Shown: in pieces, positions 1 to 9,519 of the stretch
Layout of the letters: the number at the start of each line of letters is the position of its first letter
How positions within the stretch are numbered: the stretch's first letter is position 1
DNA from: Cryptomeria japonica
Lineage: Eukaryota; Streptophyta; Pinopsida; Cupressales; Cupressaceae
Reading direction: 5' to 3'
DNA length: 64,000 nt
Assembly: GCF_030272615.1 (NCBI RefSeq)
Contig: NC_081410.1
Location: 506,687,942-506,751,941 of the forward strand
Position numbers and translations under genes: made by a program
Notes under the pieces: generated by a model
Seen by the model: the letters and a program-made list of their open reading frames with translations, nothing else
Database searches by the model: none
Told to the model about the DNA's origin: nothing

Positions 1-2
1 TT

Positions 3-134
3 CAGTCTGCTACCATCCCTCCCCAGCTTATAGAGAAAGCAGCAGCAGAGGAAGAAAACCCCAAGTCCGATAGTGATGGCCTCTTTTCCTTTTCCATGCT
101 ACAGAGAAAAGGAAAAGCTGCAAGGCTGCAATGA
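3..134 (+). CDS. Possible C-terminal end of a gene entering from the left (partial)
   Basis: An open frame enters at base 3 and stops at TGA 132-134, giving 43 residues that begin QSATIPPQLIEK and end in a basic tail (QRKGKAARLQ). An acidic, serine-containing stretch (EEENPKSDSD) lies in the middle. The base composition is clearly richer in G and C than the AT-rich sequence after about base 600, as expected for the last exon of a gene whose body lies outside the window. I do not recognise the protein. An AATAAA hexamer at 195-200 could serve as a polyadenylation signal. The alternative is a chance open frame; no splice acceptor can be tested because only two bases precede the frame. Confidence 0.35.
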   Translation, partial: QSATIPPQLIEKAAAEEENPKSDSDGLFSFSMLQRKGKAARLQ

Positions 135-350
135 ATGGAAACCCAGAGGCCAACGCTTATAACAGTTGCTCGCGACGACACAACTGCCAGTCAAAATAAA
201 ATATCAGTACACTGTGAGGTGAAGATTCATTCCAAAAAACTTGGAGTGCTCGTACACCATACCACATTGAGGTTATCTGAGCCTCACGCGTGCATCATGG
301 GACTGGCAAATTCAAATGTTTCGAATTTCAACCACACCCCAAAGGAAACG

Positions 351-570
351 TCTACGGAGCCACCTAAAAACATTTGTTACGAAAAAGATATTTAGCTGTT
401 TTTGAAACACTCTCCTTATACACCGACCATGTGTTTTAGGTAGCTGGATAGATGCTACAGAAACTTCTACGGATCCACCTAAAATGCATTTGTTACGAAG
501 GATTCATTTAGCTGCTTTTTGAATACTTTTCTTATACACCATATGTCTTTGGCGGCTAGCTAGCTGCTAC
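351..570 (+). repeat. Two-copy tandem duplication, period about 115 bp
   Basis: TCTACGGAGCCACCTAAAA at 351 recurs as TCTACGGATCCACCTAAAA at 466. Both copies run through ATTTGTTACGAA, a TTTAGCTG core, a CTTATACACC block and a final GATGCTAC or GCTGCTAC. The copies are diverged by scattered substitutions and small indels. They lie just downstream of the possible gene end, so they may be part of its 3' flank. Confidence 0.7.
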
Positions 571-820
571 CTTTAATTACACTTGTTGGAGGCTTGAGAG
601 ATTAAAAGAGGTCCTTAAAATCTACAATTACACATATAATTGTAATTAAATATCACAATAACTTAATATCAAGAATGACAAAAAGACATATACATATATA
701 TAGGCAGTCAATTAAACATTTCAGATCAAGAATACAAAATAATATATATTCAAGACAACATGTCATTTACCTAAAGATCTAATAACTCGTCTTAAAAACT
801 TTTTAGATATATCTAATAGC
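569..820 (+). repeat. Dispersed repeat, inverted partner at 15915-16172
   Basis: Read on the plus strand, this stretch matches the minus strand of 15915-16172 nearly throughout. Shared blocks include CCTTTAATT, GTAATTAAATATCACAATAA, ATATCAAGAATGA, AAAAAGACA, CAAGACAACATGTCATTTAC and TAAAGA(T/C)CTAATAACT. Identity by eye is about 80 percent. It has no coding potential. It could be two members of an undescribed non-coding repeat family or the ends of one large old element. Confidence 0.7.
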
Positions 821-1581
821 ATGTGCACCAGAAGGATACAAGGATCACACTAATAGAAAAATATTTGTAAGTTAATATGTGAAAAGTACAATTCGATTTG
901 TGCATGTAAGACATTATTTTAGATAGAAATGTTTGCACATGAATATTTACATAAAAGATTAAATGTACCAAACATGACTTTGCATTGTGATAGAGGTTCC
1001 CTAGACAAATATAAATGCATGACCTTGTTTCATATTTAAAAATAATCATTGAACACATTTGTTATATTTTACATACAAAATTTGATTTTAAATCCAATTT
1101 ACAATTATCAAACATGATATATATTTAATTATGTTAAAGTTTGATAACAAACTTGGTCTAAATCTACATTCATCTCAACTTGACATCTAATAAATCAAAC
1201 AAAGCTTATTTCCAATGAGATATGGATTTATTTTCCAATTAAATACTCATAAATGTGTTGTATGATGTATTCTTTTTACCCACTGTTAGCACAAATTCTC
1301 ACATTACAAAATGCTTAACAAAGTATTAATTCTCATTTGTTATACTAATTATAACCTATATATAATAAAAAAATTACAATGATACATTTAGGAGCAACTT
1401 CTTTGTTTAACCATTGACCTGCCTTGCTTGCTAAAAATGGTATTGCCTTGTCAAATATTGTTGACAATCAAAACTACAATGAATGGACCCAACTATAATA
1501 TCCACTACAAAATCACCCATCATTTTAATCAATATTTAAACAAAAAATAAAATAAAAACAATCATAATAATGGAAGCTTCT
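821..1581. other. AT-rich intergenic sequence
   Basis: I see no gene, domain or clear repeat here. Short open frames on the minus strand are rich in codons expected from AT-rich noise. Confidence 0.6.
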
Positions 1582-1767
1582 TGAAAGGAAATATAAGAGC
1601 AAGAAAAAAAAAATTAATTCCAAGTAAGTATGTTGATTGAAGTAATGTTACTAAAGTAGAGAGCAACTTAAGAGCAATCACCCAAAACTTGAAGAGGAGA
1701 CACAAGAGTTTTTGAAAGGGGAAAAGCAAAGAAAAACCCCTTATGTATTATGAATGAAGCCAAAGCC

Positions 1768-1768
<1 letters not shown>

Positions 1769-1800
<32 letters not shown>
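1769..1800. repeat. (AG)n microsatellite in the LTR
   Basis: About 32 bp of AG repeats with a single interruption. The other LTR carries only a short version near 9205, so the tract grew or shrank after insertion. Confidence 0.9.
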
Positions 1801-1801
<1 letters not shown>

Positions 1802-1847
1802 CTCATTACAATGATATCCAAAGTGAAGAATGAAATGAGAAGCATCT

Positions 1848-1857
1848 CTTAAATAGA
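1848..1857 (-). promoter_or_regulatory. Probable LTR TATA box
   Basis: On the minus strand this reads TCTATTTAAG inside the inverted repeat CATCTCT...AGAGATG. The partner LTR keeps the same structure near 9261-9280. Plant copia LTRs usually carry one TATA box in this region. Start-site use is inferred. Confidence 0.4.
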
Positions 1858-2100
1858 GATGAAAAGAGGGAAACAAAATAGCTTCCAAATCTATGAATGC
1901 CACTATTCATAATATGTGTATGAAATGTGTCAACATCCTCTTAAGGAAGATAAACTAATATTCCTTAATAAAAGAAAATAAAAGAAATGACTTGTCCTCA
2001 CAAATGTACTAGAGGAAAAATTGCATGTAGGGATTCCAATGGGATATCCCAAACAAAATACAAATAAACCTAAGACAAGTAAAGATTAAATATTCTAACA

Positions 2101-2110
2101 TCCCCCCTTA
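2101..2110 (-). other. Polypurine tract next to 3' LTR
   Basis: On the minus strand TTAAGGGGGGA runs directly into the LTR start TGTTAG. The pol stop codon TAA (2108-2110) overlaps the start of the tract. This is the primer for plus-strand DNA synthesis in LTR elements. Confidence 0.88.
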
Positions 2111-2949
2111 AGCTTTACTTGGGGATTTTACATCAAACCCTTCAATGGGTTGCAAACCAAGATTTTTACTATGAAATTGGAACTTTTCTTTACAAAGTGG
2201 CTTTGTTAAAATATCAGCAACTTGGTCTTCGCCCTTGCAATATAGAAGTGAAACTTTCTTGTCTTCAATTTGCTATATAATAAAGTGGTGTTGGAGAGCA
2301 ATATGTTTGGTCCTTGCATAGAAGATAGTTAATTGTCACAATACAGAGGTTTTGGATTTTTTTGAGGTAGCCCCAAAGCTTCAAGCAATCTTCTAATCCA
2401 TAAGGCTTCTTTAGAGGCATTGGTGGATCCTTTATATTTAGCTTCTGTGGAACCAAGTGAAATGAGTTGTTGTTTCTTACTATTCCAAGAAATGACACAT
2501 GAACCAACAAAGAAACAAGATCCACAAGTAGATTTCCCATCATTGGGATCTCCCCCTAGATCTGAATCAGTAAATCCTTTTAAAGTAAAATCACAATTTG
2601 CATCATAAAATAAACCAACATTAAGTGTTCCTTTAATATATCTCAAAATTCTTTTTGCAACTTTAAAGTGAGTTTGTTGAGGTTTAGACATAAATCTAGA
2701 AACGAAACCCACACTATAAGAAATATCTGGTCTAATAAGAGTTAAATAATTTAAACTTCTAACTAATTGTCTATATAAAGTAGCATTAACTAAAGGAGCT
2801 TGCATACCAAGCATTAATTTTGTGCCTAATTCACATGGAGTAGAAACATGATTAGCATCATTCATTTTAAACTTTTCTAAAAGATCTTGAGCATATTTAC
2901 TTTGAGATAGAAAAATACCATTACTTGTTTGCCAAATTTGCATTGCCAA
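2108..2949 (-). pseudogene. Ty1-copia RT C-terminus, RNase H and pol end (degenerate)
   Basis: The translation carries the conserved end of copia pol. In order: a thumb/connection part with ATLYRQLVRSLNYL and RPDISYSVGFVSRFM, the RNase H segment with GFTDSDLGGD and STCGSCFFVGSCVISW, then LGSTEAKY and CDN. After an in-frame TAA behind CDN, a second open part continues with IEDKKVSLLYCKGEDQVADI and LTKPL to a stop that overlaps the polypurine tract. The tryptophan usual in the DSDW motif is missing (DSDLGG). RNase H would remove genomic RNA during reverse transcription, but the frame is broken. Confidence 0.9.
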
Positions 2950-2980
2950 AAAAATAATATAAAAGGCCTAAATCAATCAT

Positions 2981-3600
2981 TTAAAATTTTTGATTGAGTT
3001 GAAACTTAATTTTAGAAATCAAATTATTAGAAAATGAAGTTAGAATTAAATCATCTACATATAAAATAATAATCATAATATCATCTTCAATATGTTTAAT
3101 ATATAAATTTGGATCATTTTTGCTTTTAAAGAAACCTTGAGAAATAAATAATGTATTTATCTTAGTATACCACTCTCTAGGAGATTGTTTCAAACTATAA
3201 ATTAATTTCTTTAACTTGCAAACTAAATGTTCATTACCTTCCTTAACAAAACTAGGAGGTTGAGGCATATAAATTTCCTCATGTAAATCACTATTTATAA
3301 AAACACTTTTAACATCCATTTGATCAATATGCCAATTCATAAGAGAAGATAAAACAAGAACAAACTTAATAGTAGGCATTTTAGCTACAGGAGATAAAGT
3401 TTCATTATATAATCTATGCCTTCAATTTGAGAAAAACCTCTAACAACTAATATAGTTTTAAACTTAGTAAATTCATTATTTGCATTCAATTTAGTTTTAT
3501 ATAACCACTTACAAGAAACAAGATTTTTACCTTGAGGTAAAGGAACTAAATCCCAAGTTTGATTAGCAAGCAAAGTCTCATATTATTCTTGCATAGCTTT
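2981..3600 (-). pseudogene. Ty1-copia reverse transcriptase core (degenerate)
   Basis: Two open pieces in different positions of the same domain. The upstream piece (3385-3573) has NQTWDLVPLPQGKNLVSCKW, YKTK and RGFSQIEGIDY. The downstream piece (2981-3379) has DVKSVFINSDLHEEIYMPQP, LKQSPREWY and the catalytic YVDDLIL box near 3040-3060. Stops between them and in place of expected residues show it is dead. Typical copia RT order and spacing are otherwise preserved. Confidence 0.92.
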
Positions 3601-4328
3601 TTGCCAATGAGGTTGATTTTTAGTTGGATCAAAAGAATTAGAATCATTTAAATTCATAATAGTAGACATTAAAGCATAATTGAAATAGTTTATCCTTCTA
3701 GCCTTAGGTTTATCCATTCTAGCTAAATAATCATCACTTTCTTGAATCAAGTTTTAAAACCATTTAGGCTTCCTTTTAGAGGTAATAGAATCATCACTAG
3801 AAGAAGAATCATTAGGACTACAACTATCATGATCATCATCACTATCACTTTTAGAAACATATGTATTAGGAGTAGGGTTTAGAGAAGGAGTAGGGTTGAG
3901 AGAAGGAGGATCATCCTCCACAAACACAACCTTACTTTCAACAAATTCATTATCCTACAGATGAGAACAATGTTAGATAAAGCCAAATCTACATCAGTTT
4001 CTTCCTTTCTTGTCGATGCCGGAAGGTGTTAACTACTATTTTCAGCAATACAAACATCTCTAGCAAATTTAACTTTGTTAGTGATAGGATTGTAAACTCC
4101 ATATGCTTTAGAATGTTCATCATAACCAAAAAATATACAAGGAGAAGATTTAGAATCTAATTTTTGCCTCTTTTCTTTAGGTTTATGAATATAAGAAATG
4201 GAACCAAAAATCCTTAAATGCTTTCAATTAGGTTTTCCATCAGACCAGGCCTCTTCAGGAGTTATATACCTTAAGGATTTGGTAGGTGTTATATTAATAA
4301 GATAAGTAGCACAAGCCATATCTTCAGC
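3601..4328 (-). pseudogene. Ty1-copia integrase-RT linker region (degenerate)
   Basis: This part of pol lies between the integrase core and RT. It translates in broken frames to an aspartate- and serine-rich, low-complexity linker with repeated SLNPTP units, followed by a segment leading to the WQKAMQE motif that opens the RT region. Copia linkers are usually variable and rich in acidic residues, as here. Confidence 0.75.
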
Positions 4329-4890
4329 CTAAAATTTATAATCCATATTCTTAGCATGCAATAAACATCTAGCCATTTCAATAATGCTTATGTGATTCCT
4401 TTCCACTACACCATTTTGTTGAGGTGTATAGGGAATAGTAAGCTCATGCATAATACCAAAAGATTTAAAATAACCATTAAATGCATTATAAAAATATTCC
4501 TTGCCATTATTAGTTCTAAGGATTTTAATCTTAAAACCAAATTGCCTTTCAACAAATATATGAAATTTAGTAAAATGATCTAGAACTTGATCCTTTCTAT
4601 GAAGGAAATAGATCCAAGATCTCCTGGAAAAATCATCAACAAATGTAAGTGCATACCTTGATCCTTGGATGGAGATATTCTCCATGGGTCCCAAAAGGTC
4701 ACTATGAACGAGATGTAATTTATGATTTTCCCTCCATGATTGACCATGAGGAAAAGGCTCCCTATGCATCTTACCACTCATGCATCATGTGCATACAATT
4801 TTAGAAGGAATAATGCTAGGCAATCCATCTACCATATTTGTTTTTTGCATTAAGGCAATATTATTAGAATTTATGTGGCCAAGTCTTTCA
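4329..4890 (-). pseudogene. Ty1-copia integrase (degenerate)
   Basis: The readable part holds VHSDLLGPM, ALTFVDDFSRRSWIYFL, the RTNNGKEY box, PYTPQQNGVVER and a downstream MARCLLHAK. The integrase core normally uses two aspartates and one glutamate; here the second aspartate is replaced (RTNNGKEY instead of the usual DNG form), so the active site is lost. Upstream (4790-4890) a gag-pre-integrase remnant with a cysteine pair (CT-CMSGK) belongs to the zinc-binding HHCC region. The function would have been insertion of the cDNA into the genome. Confidence 0.9.
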
Positions 4891-5378
4891 TGCCAAACAT
4901 TAAATCAATGGTAGTAAGAAAATAATACTTTGAATGAGAAAAATCATAAAATTTGAATAGAAATAATCTTGGCAAAGCCTAGCAATAGAAAGAAAATTTG
5001 ATTTTAACTCAGGAACATAAAGAACATTGACATGAACAACAACTTCTACTTTACAAGTATAATTGTTAGCAAGTTGAATAGGAATATTTGAAGTATCAGG
5101 TTGCATATAATCAAAAATTTCTTTATGAGAAGCAACATGTTGAGATGCACCAGAATCAATTATCCATTCAAAAGGCTTTGAAACATTGTAACTATAAGTA
5201 AATGCATGATGCGATGAATTACCATTATTATTACCTTATAATTAGGTTTATATTGTTGATTATTTTGGATCATGGGCTTTATACCATTTTGTTTCTTAAA
5301 TCAATTACTAGTCACATGACCATCCTTACCACAATACGTACAATAGGGTCTCTCAGAATATTTATTCTTTTGATAATT
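4891..5378 (-). pseudogene. Ty1-copia gag zinc knuckle and protease (degenerate)
   Basis: The aspartic protease motif WIIDSGASQHVAS is readable, with the DSG catalytic triplet encoded by 5149-5157, followed by VNVLYVPELKSNFLSIARL. Upstream, a CCHC zinc knuckle is readable as CTYCGKDGHVTSN, but the final cysteine position is a TGA stop (5301-5303). The segment ends at the LINE insertion target (5363-5378). The protease would have processed the copia polyprotein, and the knuckle would have bound its RNA. Confidence 0.88.
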
Positions 5379-7000
5379 TTTTTTTTTGCTCGGTAATCAT
5401 TTATATTTTATTGAAATTCAAAATATTGTTCACATAGTAAAGTTTGTCCAAACATGGAATCCAAAAAAGCTAAAATCGTAATTAAAAACCACCCCACCAA
5501 AATAGCTTGAAACATTCAGCTACCCATCCAACTAGTAACATCTATAGAAACTAAAACTAGACGAGAAAACCACCATACAAAATAGGGCACCTTGCCAGTA
5601 AAAGCAGAAAATGACAACTCACTAAAAATTCCTTCGGCAGTTGCCTCTCACCAACCTGGCTCCATTTCTCTTCGATGATGTTACTGACCTTGGTCATGGT
5701 ATTCATCTCAGCTCCTACTCCACTTCCACCTTCGCCTACGCAATGACATCTTCCATGTCTTTGATTTCCACATACAATTTGAGGGCATCCCAACCCCTTC
5801 TAGCCTCTTGACAGTGGTGATATCTGCACATGCCTTTGACCCACCCATAAATGGGAATAAACCCACATTGCTACCCTGCACTGCGTCCTCTACACACTTG
5901 CGAGCATAAAAACCCACTCCTGGTTACACCCATTCCAAAAAGGAATCCAAACCTATCAGGTAGTCCTCGTGAATGCTTGTCTGCATAAATTTTTTCATCA
6001 TTGTCATTTCCTCACCCAAATTCAACCCCCAAGCCATAATAAGGGCATAAATATCCATTCTAGTTTTAAAATGGAATTTGAGCTGGCTAAAATCCCCCCC
6101 AAACACATATGCTATGCTTTGTTCAAGCAATTCATCATGAAATTTGAACAACCTTTGAAGCTGGCCAACATTAATGTCTCCAAAAAAAGAAAAAAATTGT
6201 CGCCTACTTCTTAGAGAGAAATTGGCCTCCATATGTGCTTCAAGACTGTAACCCTACAGAGCAAAATGGCATACAAGAACTTCTTAGAGATCTATTTCTG
6301 GATAAAAATCCTTCATACCAATACATTAAAGATAATAAAAATGAAATAAATGCCTACTCATGCAATAATAAAGGCATCACAAATAAGACTCCACACAACC
6401 CTCAAGCGTTGCCATCCTTTCCCTAAGTTCTGACATTGTAGACTTCATGCGCAATGTCATTAATAAGAATGTTTTCTTCCACCTCTAGTGTGACATTACA
6501 AAAATCCTCCCACCTGAAATCACCCACTTCCATAAAGGTGAGAGCCCACTTGGAAAGAGCATCTGCTTCAACATTGCCAACATGTTTAATGTGGCTTAAT
6601 TGGACCTCTTCAAAATTTTCCAACTCCTCTAGGATATTATGGATCCACCCTTGTAAGTGCCATGTGTCTAAACCTTTCTTCATTAAAACAAGGATGATAA
6701 TCAAAGAGTCACCTTCTAAGTGCACTTTCCTAGCGCCAAGCATCTTGCACATCCTAACAACAAGAAGGGTTGTTGGTACTTCAACCAAGTTATCTGAGCC
6801 ATTTCCCAACCTCTTGGCCCCAATGGCCAAAGTATCCCCTTTTCAATTCTAAACTATAACTCTTGCCCCCGAAGGTCACAGGTTGCCTCTAGATGCCCCA
6901 TCAAAATTTGCTTTCAACCAACCGTCCAACAGTCTTTCCCATTTCACAGGCTCCTAAAATTGGTTGGTTTGAACCCAACTAAGCCCCTTAACGGGCCTAT
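5379..7000 (-). mobile_element. 5'-truncated LINE inserted in copia gag
   Basis: The insert is flanked by a 16-bp target duplication, TATTCTTTTGATAATT (5363-5378) and TATTCTTTTGATTATT (7001-7016), with one mismatch. It starts on the plus strand with a run of T (poly-A tail on the minus strand), as expected from target-primed reverse transcription. It carries the C-terminal RNase H of plant LINEs (next entry) and about 1 kb of downstream sequence with broken frames. The endonuclease and RT are missing, so it is a 5' truncation. It is younger than the copia host. Confidence 0.9.
6423..6970 (-). pseudogene. LINE C-terminal RNase H domain (RVT_3 type), degenerate
   Basis: The minus-strand translation has the opening WKANFDGASRGN motif near 6890-6930. 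After a stop and a shift it continues in the open frame 6423-6830 with AIGAKRLGNG, VHLEGDSLIIILVL, WIHNILEELENFEEVQLSHI and VGNVEADALSKWAL. These are the D, E, D and D-containing blocks of the RNase H-like domain that plant LINEs carry after RT. A stop follows GN in the first block. The domain would degrade RNA in hybrids, but this copy cannot make a whole protein. Confidence 0.85.
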
Positions 7001-7016
7001 TATTCTTTTGATTATT

Positions 7017-7832
7017 ATTAGAATTGTTATTATAGGATTTAGAATGAAATTTATTATTAGAATAATGATTATTATGATTATTATTATTTTTTATAAAAGT
7101 GGTAGAAACCACTAAATATTATTAATTATAAAAATTTTACAGTATGATTATTATGATTATTATTATTGGATTTAAAATGATTATTATGATTTTGATCTTT
7201 AGACATAAAAGAATGTTCGCTACTTTTAAGAGTACCAAACTGAATTATTTGTCTTTCTCTTGACGTAATAAATTACAAACAATATAATAAGTCAATTGAG
7301 TAGCTAAAGTAGGAATACCAAACTGAGCATGAATATTAGTAATAAATTATTGAAATTGAAGAGGAAGACATTTTTTTAAAAATAAGATGAATTAAACATA
7401 TATCATCAAGTTTAACTCCTAAACCATTTAATTGATTAAATTAATAGAATCAAAATGTAATAAGAATTCATCCATGGATTTCAAAACTGTATACCTGATG
7501 TCTTCGAGTTGATCTTGAAGTTGAATTTTTCGGGATTCATTTGAGCTATCATAAGTTTTTTTTAAAATTTCCCATGCTTCATATGCTTTTGTACAATTTC
7601 CAATAAGAACATACAATTCAAGAACCATCGAAATAATAATTAAACCAAGTGCTTCCTCATTTTGAGTCTTCCATCTATCTTGGTCAACTTGAGGTGCACT
7701 TGAAGCGGGCTTTGAGTTTTTATTAGTAGCAACATCTACAAGGTGCTTGAAACAAAAAATAAAGGAAATATGTATTTTCCATGAATGCTAATTGTTGTTA
7801 TTTAATTTAATTTCCGGAATTAATGTAGACAT
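7017..7832 (-). pseudogene. Ty1-copia gag, N-terminal part (degenerate)
   Basis: The likely start codon is at 7832-7830 (MSTLIPEIKLNNNN), with a TAG at codon 15 (7788-7790). Further on are VDQDRWKTQNEEALGLIIIS, then LYVLIGNCTKAYEAWEILKK and LQDQLEDIRYTVLKSMDEFL, the typical copia gag core (UBN2/DUF4219 type). The C-terminal part becomes asparagine-rich low-complexity sequence (ATT/ATG repeats at 7017-7200) before the LINE insertion. Gag would form the particle that packages the element's RNA. Confidence 0.85.
7065..7167. repeat. Perfect 24-bp direct repeat flanking a 55-bp insert
   Basis: The 24-bp sequence starting ATGATTATTATGATT occurs at 7065-7088 and 7144-7167, with 55 bp between. The insert begins with a run of T on the plus strand. 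This looks like a target duplication around an extremely truncated poly-A-tailed insertion on the minus strand. Slippage in this low-complexity sequence is the alternative. Confidence 0.55.
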
Positions 7833-9018
7833 GATAACAAAATAATGAACAAATTATTATTAGTATCGAAAAAAATACCCCCTTGGATTAAAAAGAAAAA
7901 AAAACCTCTTTGATAAAAAAAAAAACCAAATTCCACTAAGAAAATTAAAAAAACTAAATTGTTATATATATTTATCAACAAATTTTATTTTAAATCTTTA
8001 ATAACAAATTTAAATATAAAAAACGTAAATTTTAGTAACATAAATTTAATATTAAAAAACTTTAAATCTTAATTAATAATAAAATAAAACAATCAAAATT
8101 TAAAACTTTATTAAAAATAAAATAATTTATTTTGTAACTTCTAATATAAAATTTTAATTTTTTTTTATATATTAAAATTTAATAAACTTTATGTTAAATA
8201 AACTAAACTTCTTTACTTTATGTTAAAGAAACTCAAGTTTGATTTTAAATAAAGTGACGTGAATGTTAAATAATAAAAAAATTGAAACTTTTAAAAGTTT
8301 TAAACTTGCATTCACTTGATTTGAACCGTAAGTCCTAAGTTTTTTTGAAAAACAATATTAATTCAAACTCACTACACTTGTTGCTAAAAATACGATTGCA
8401 AGTGTGTAGAAATAACAGTTTTGGACAAAGAAACCATACAGATGGCAGAGGCGTTAAGAATGCAGAAAGAGTGAAATCAGAGATACAAATAGAAGAATGA
8501 AGAAAACATTTTTTTTTGTTTAAACTGCCAAAAACCACATTGAAGAAACAGATAGAATGAATGATAAAGTGGAAAAGTAAGTTATTGATTAATCATTTTT
8601 GGAAAGCCTGTAGAGAAACATTAGAACACTGAAGGTTAATAGAGACGAAATTTTAAAAAAAAAATTGGAAGCAAATCAGATATGTAACTCAATAATAAAT
8701 CAGTTTTGGTGGCAAGCTGTCCAAAATGAGTTAGACAAAATGGCTTTGGTGGCAAGCCTTCCAAACCCCAAACTCAAACCAGAAAGAAGACTTTGGCAGA
8801 AAGCCTTCCAAAGATTTAAATAAAATATTTTTAAACTAGAATCAAAATGGATTAGACCTCCATGCAAACTTGTTAACAAGTTTGAAAAAAAAAATTAAAA
8901 CAGAATAAACTTCTTCTCTTCTCTCAAAGAGTGCCTCCAAGAAAGGTGAGCTCCAAAAAAAATGGCAACCTTCATCAACTTCCACTTAAACAAGTATTAG
9001 TAACCTTCTTTGATACTA
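7833..9018 (-). other. Copia leader and primer-binding site
   Basis: This is AT-rich sequence between gag and the 5' LTR with no coding signal. Directly after the LTR on the minus strand lies TAGTATCAAAGAAGG (about 9004-9018), a degraded match to the initiator-tRNA-Met primer site TGGTATCAGAGC used by plant copia elements. Confidence 0.75.
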
Positions 9019-9519
9019 TGAAAGGAAATACAAGAGCAAGAAAATTAAAAAAAATCCAAGTAAGGATGATGATTGAAGTAATGCTACCAAAGTAGAGAGC
9101 AACTTGAGAGCAATCACCTAAAACTTGAAGAGGAGACACAAGAGATTTTGAAAGGGTAAAAGAAAATAAAAACACCTTATGTATTATGAATGAAGACAAA
9201 GTAGAGGGAGAGAGAGAAGCTCATAACAATGATATCCAAAATCAAGAATGAAAGTAGAAGCATCTCTTTAATAGAGATGATAAGAGGAGATACAAAGTAA
9301 CTCCCAAATCTATGAATGCCACTATTCATAATATGTGTGTGCAATGTGTCAACATCCTCTTAAGGAGGATAAACTAATATTCCTTAATAAACGAAAAATA
9401 AAAGAAATGACTTGTCCTCACACATGTACTAGAGGACAATTACATGTAGGGATGCCAAAGGAATATCCCAAACTAAATAAAAATAAACCTAAGACAAGTA
9501 AAGATTGAATATTCTAACA
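9019..9519 (-). repeat. 5' LTR of the first Ty1-copia element
   Basis: Direct repeat of 1582-2100, with TG at 9019 and CA ending at 9519. In minus orientation it carries the promoter side of the element. The TATA-like box within CATCTCT...AGAGATG is kept near 9261-9280. Confidence 0.92.

Larger units (their letters stand above)
1582..2100 (-). repeat. 3' LTR of the first Ty1-copia element
   Basis: Homologous to 9019-9519 over its full length with TG...CA ends. In the minus orientation it starts TGTTAGAATATT. It contains a GA microsatellite (1769-1800) that is shorter in the partner LTR, and a TATTTAAG box at 1848-1857 inside the small inverted repeat CATCTCT/AGAGATG. Confidence 0.92.
1582..9519 (-). 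mobile_element. Complete but inactive Ty1-copia retrotransposon, with nested LINE
   Basis: Two direct repeats of about 500 bp (1582-2100 and 9019-9519) begin TGAAAGGAAATA and end ATTCTAACA, so each is bounded by TG and CA. Flanks are CTTCT on the left and ATTCT on the right, a 5-bp target duplication with one mismatch. On the minus strand the order is 5' LTR, primer-binding site, gag, protease, integrase, reverse transcriptase, RNase H, polypurine tract, 3' LTR. Integrase before RT is the Ty1-copia order. Many stops and frameshifts make it non-coding. About 200 bp of the LTRs aligned by eye shows roughly 15 differences, so the insertion is old. Gag is split by a LINE (5379-7000). Without that insertion the element would be about 6.3 kb. 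Confidence 0.93.

Noticed and set aside
135-395. 86-codon plus-strand frame after the possible gene end
   Set aside because: It lies directly behind the TGA of the more convincing frame and overlaps the tandem duplication; it has no recognisable domain.
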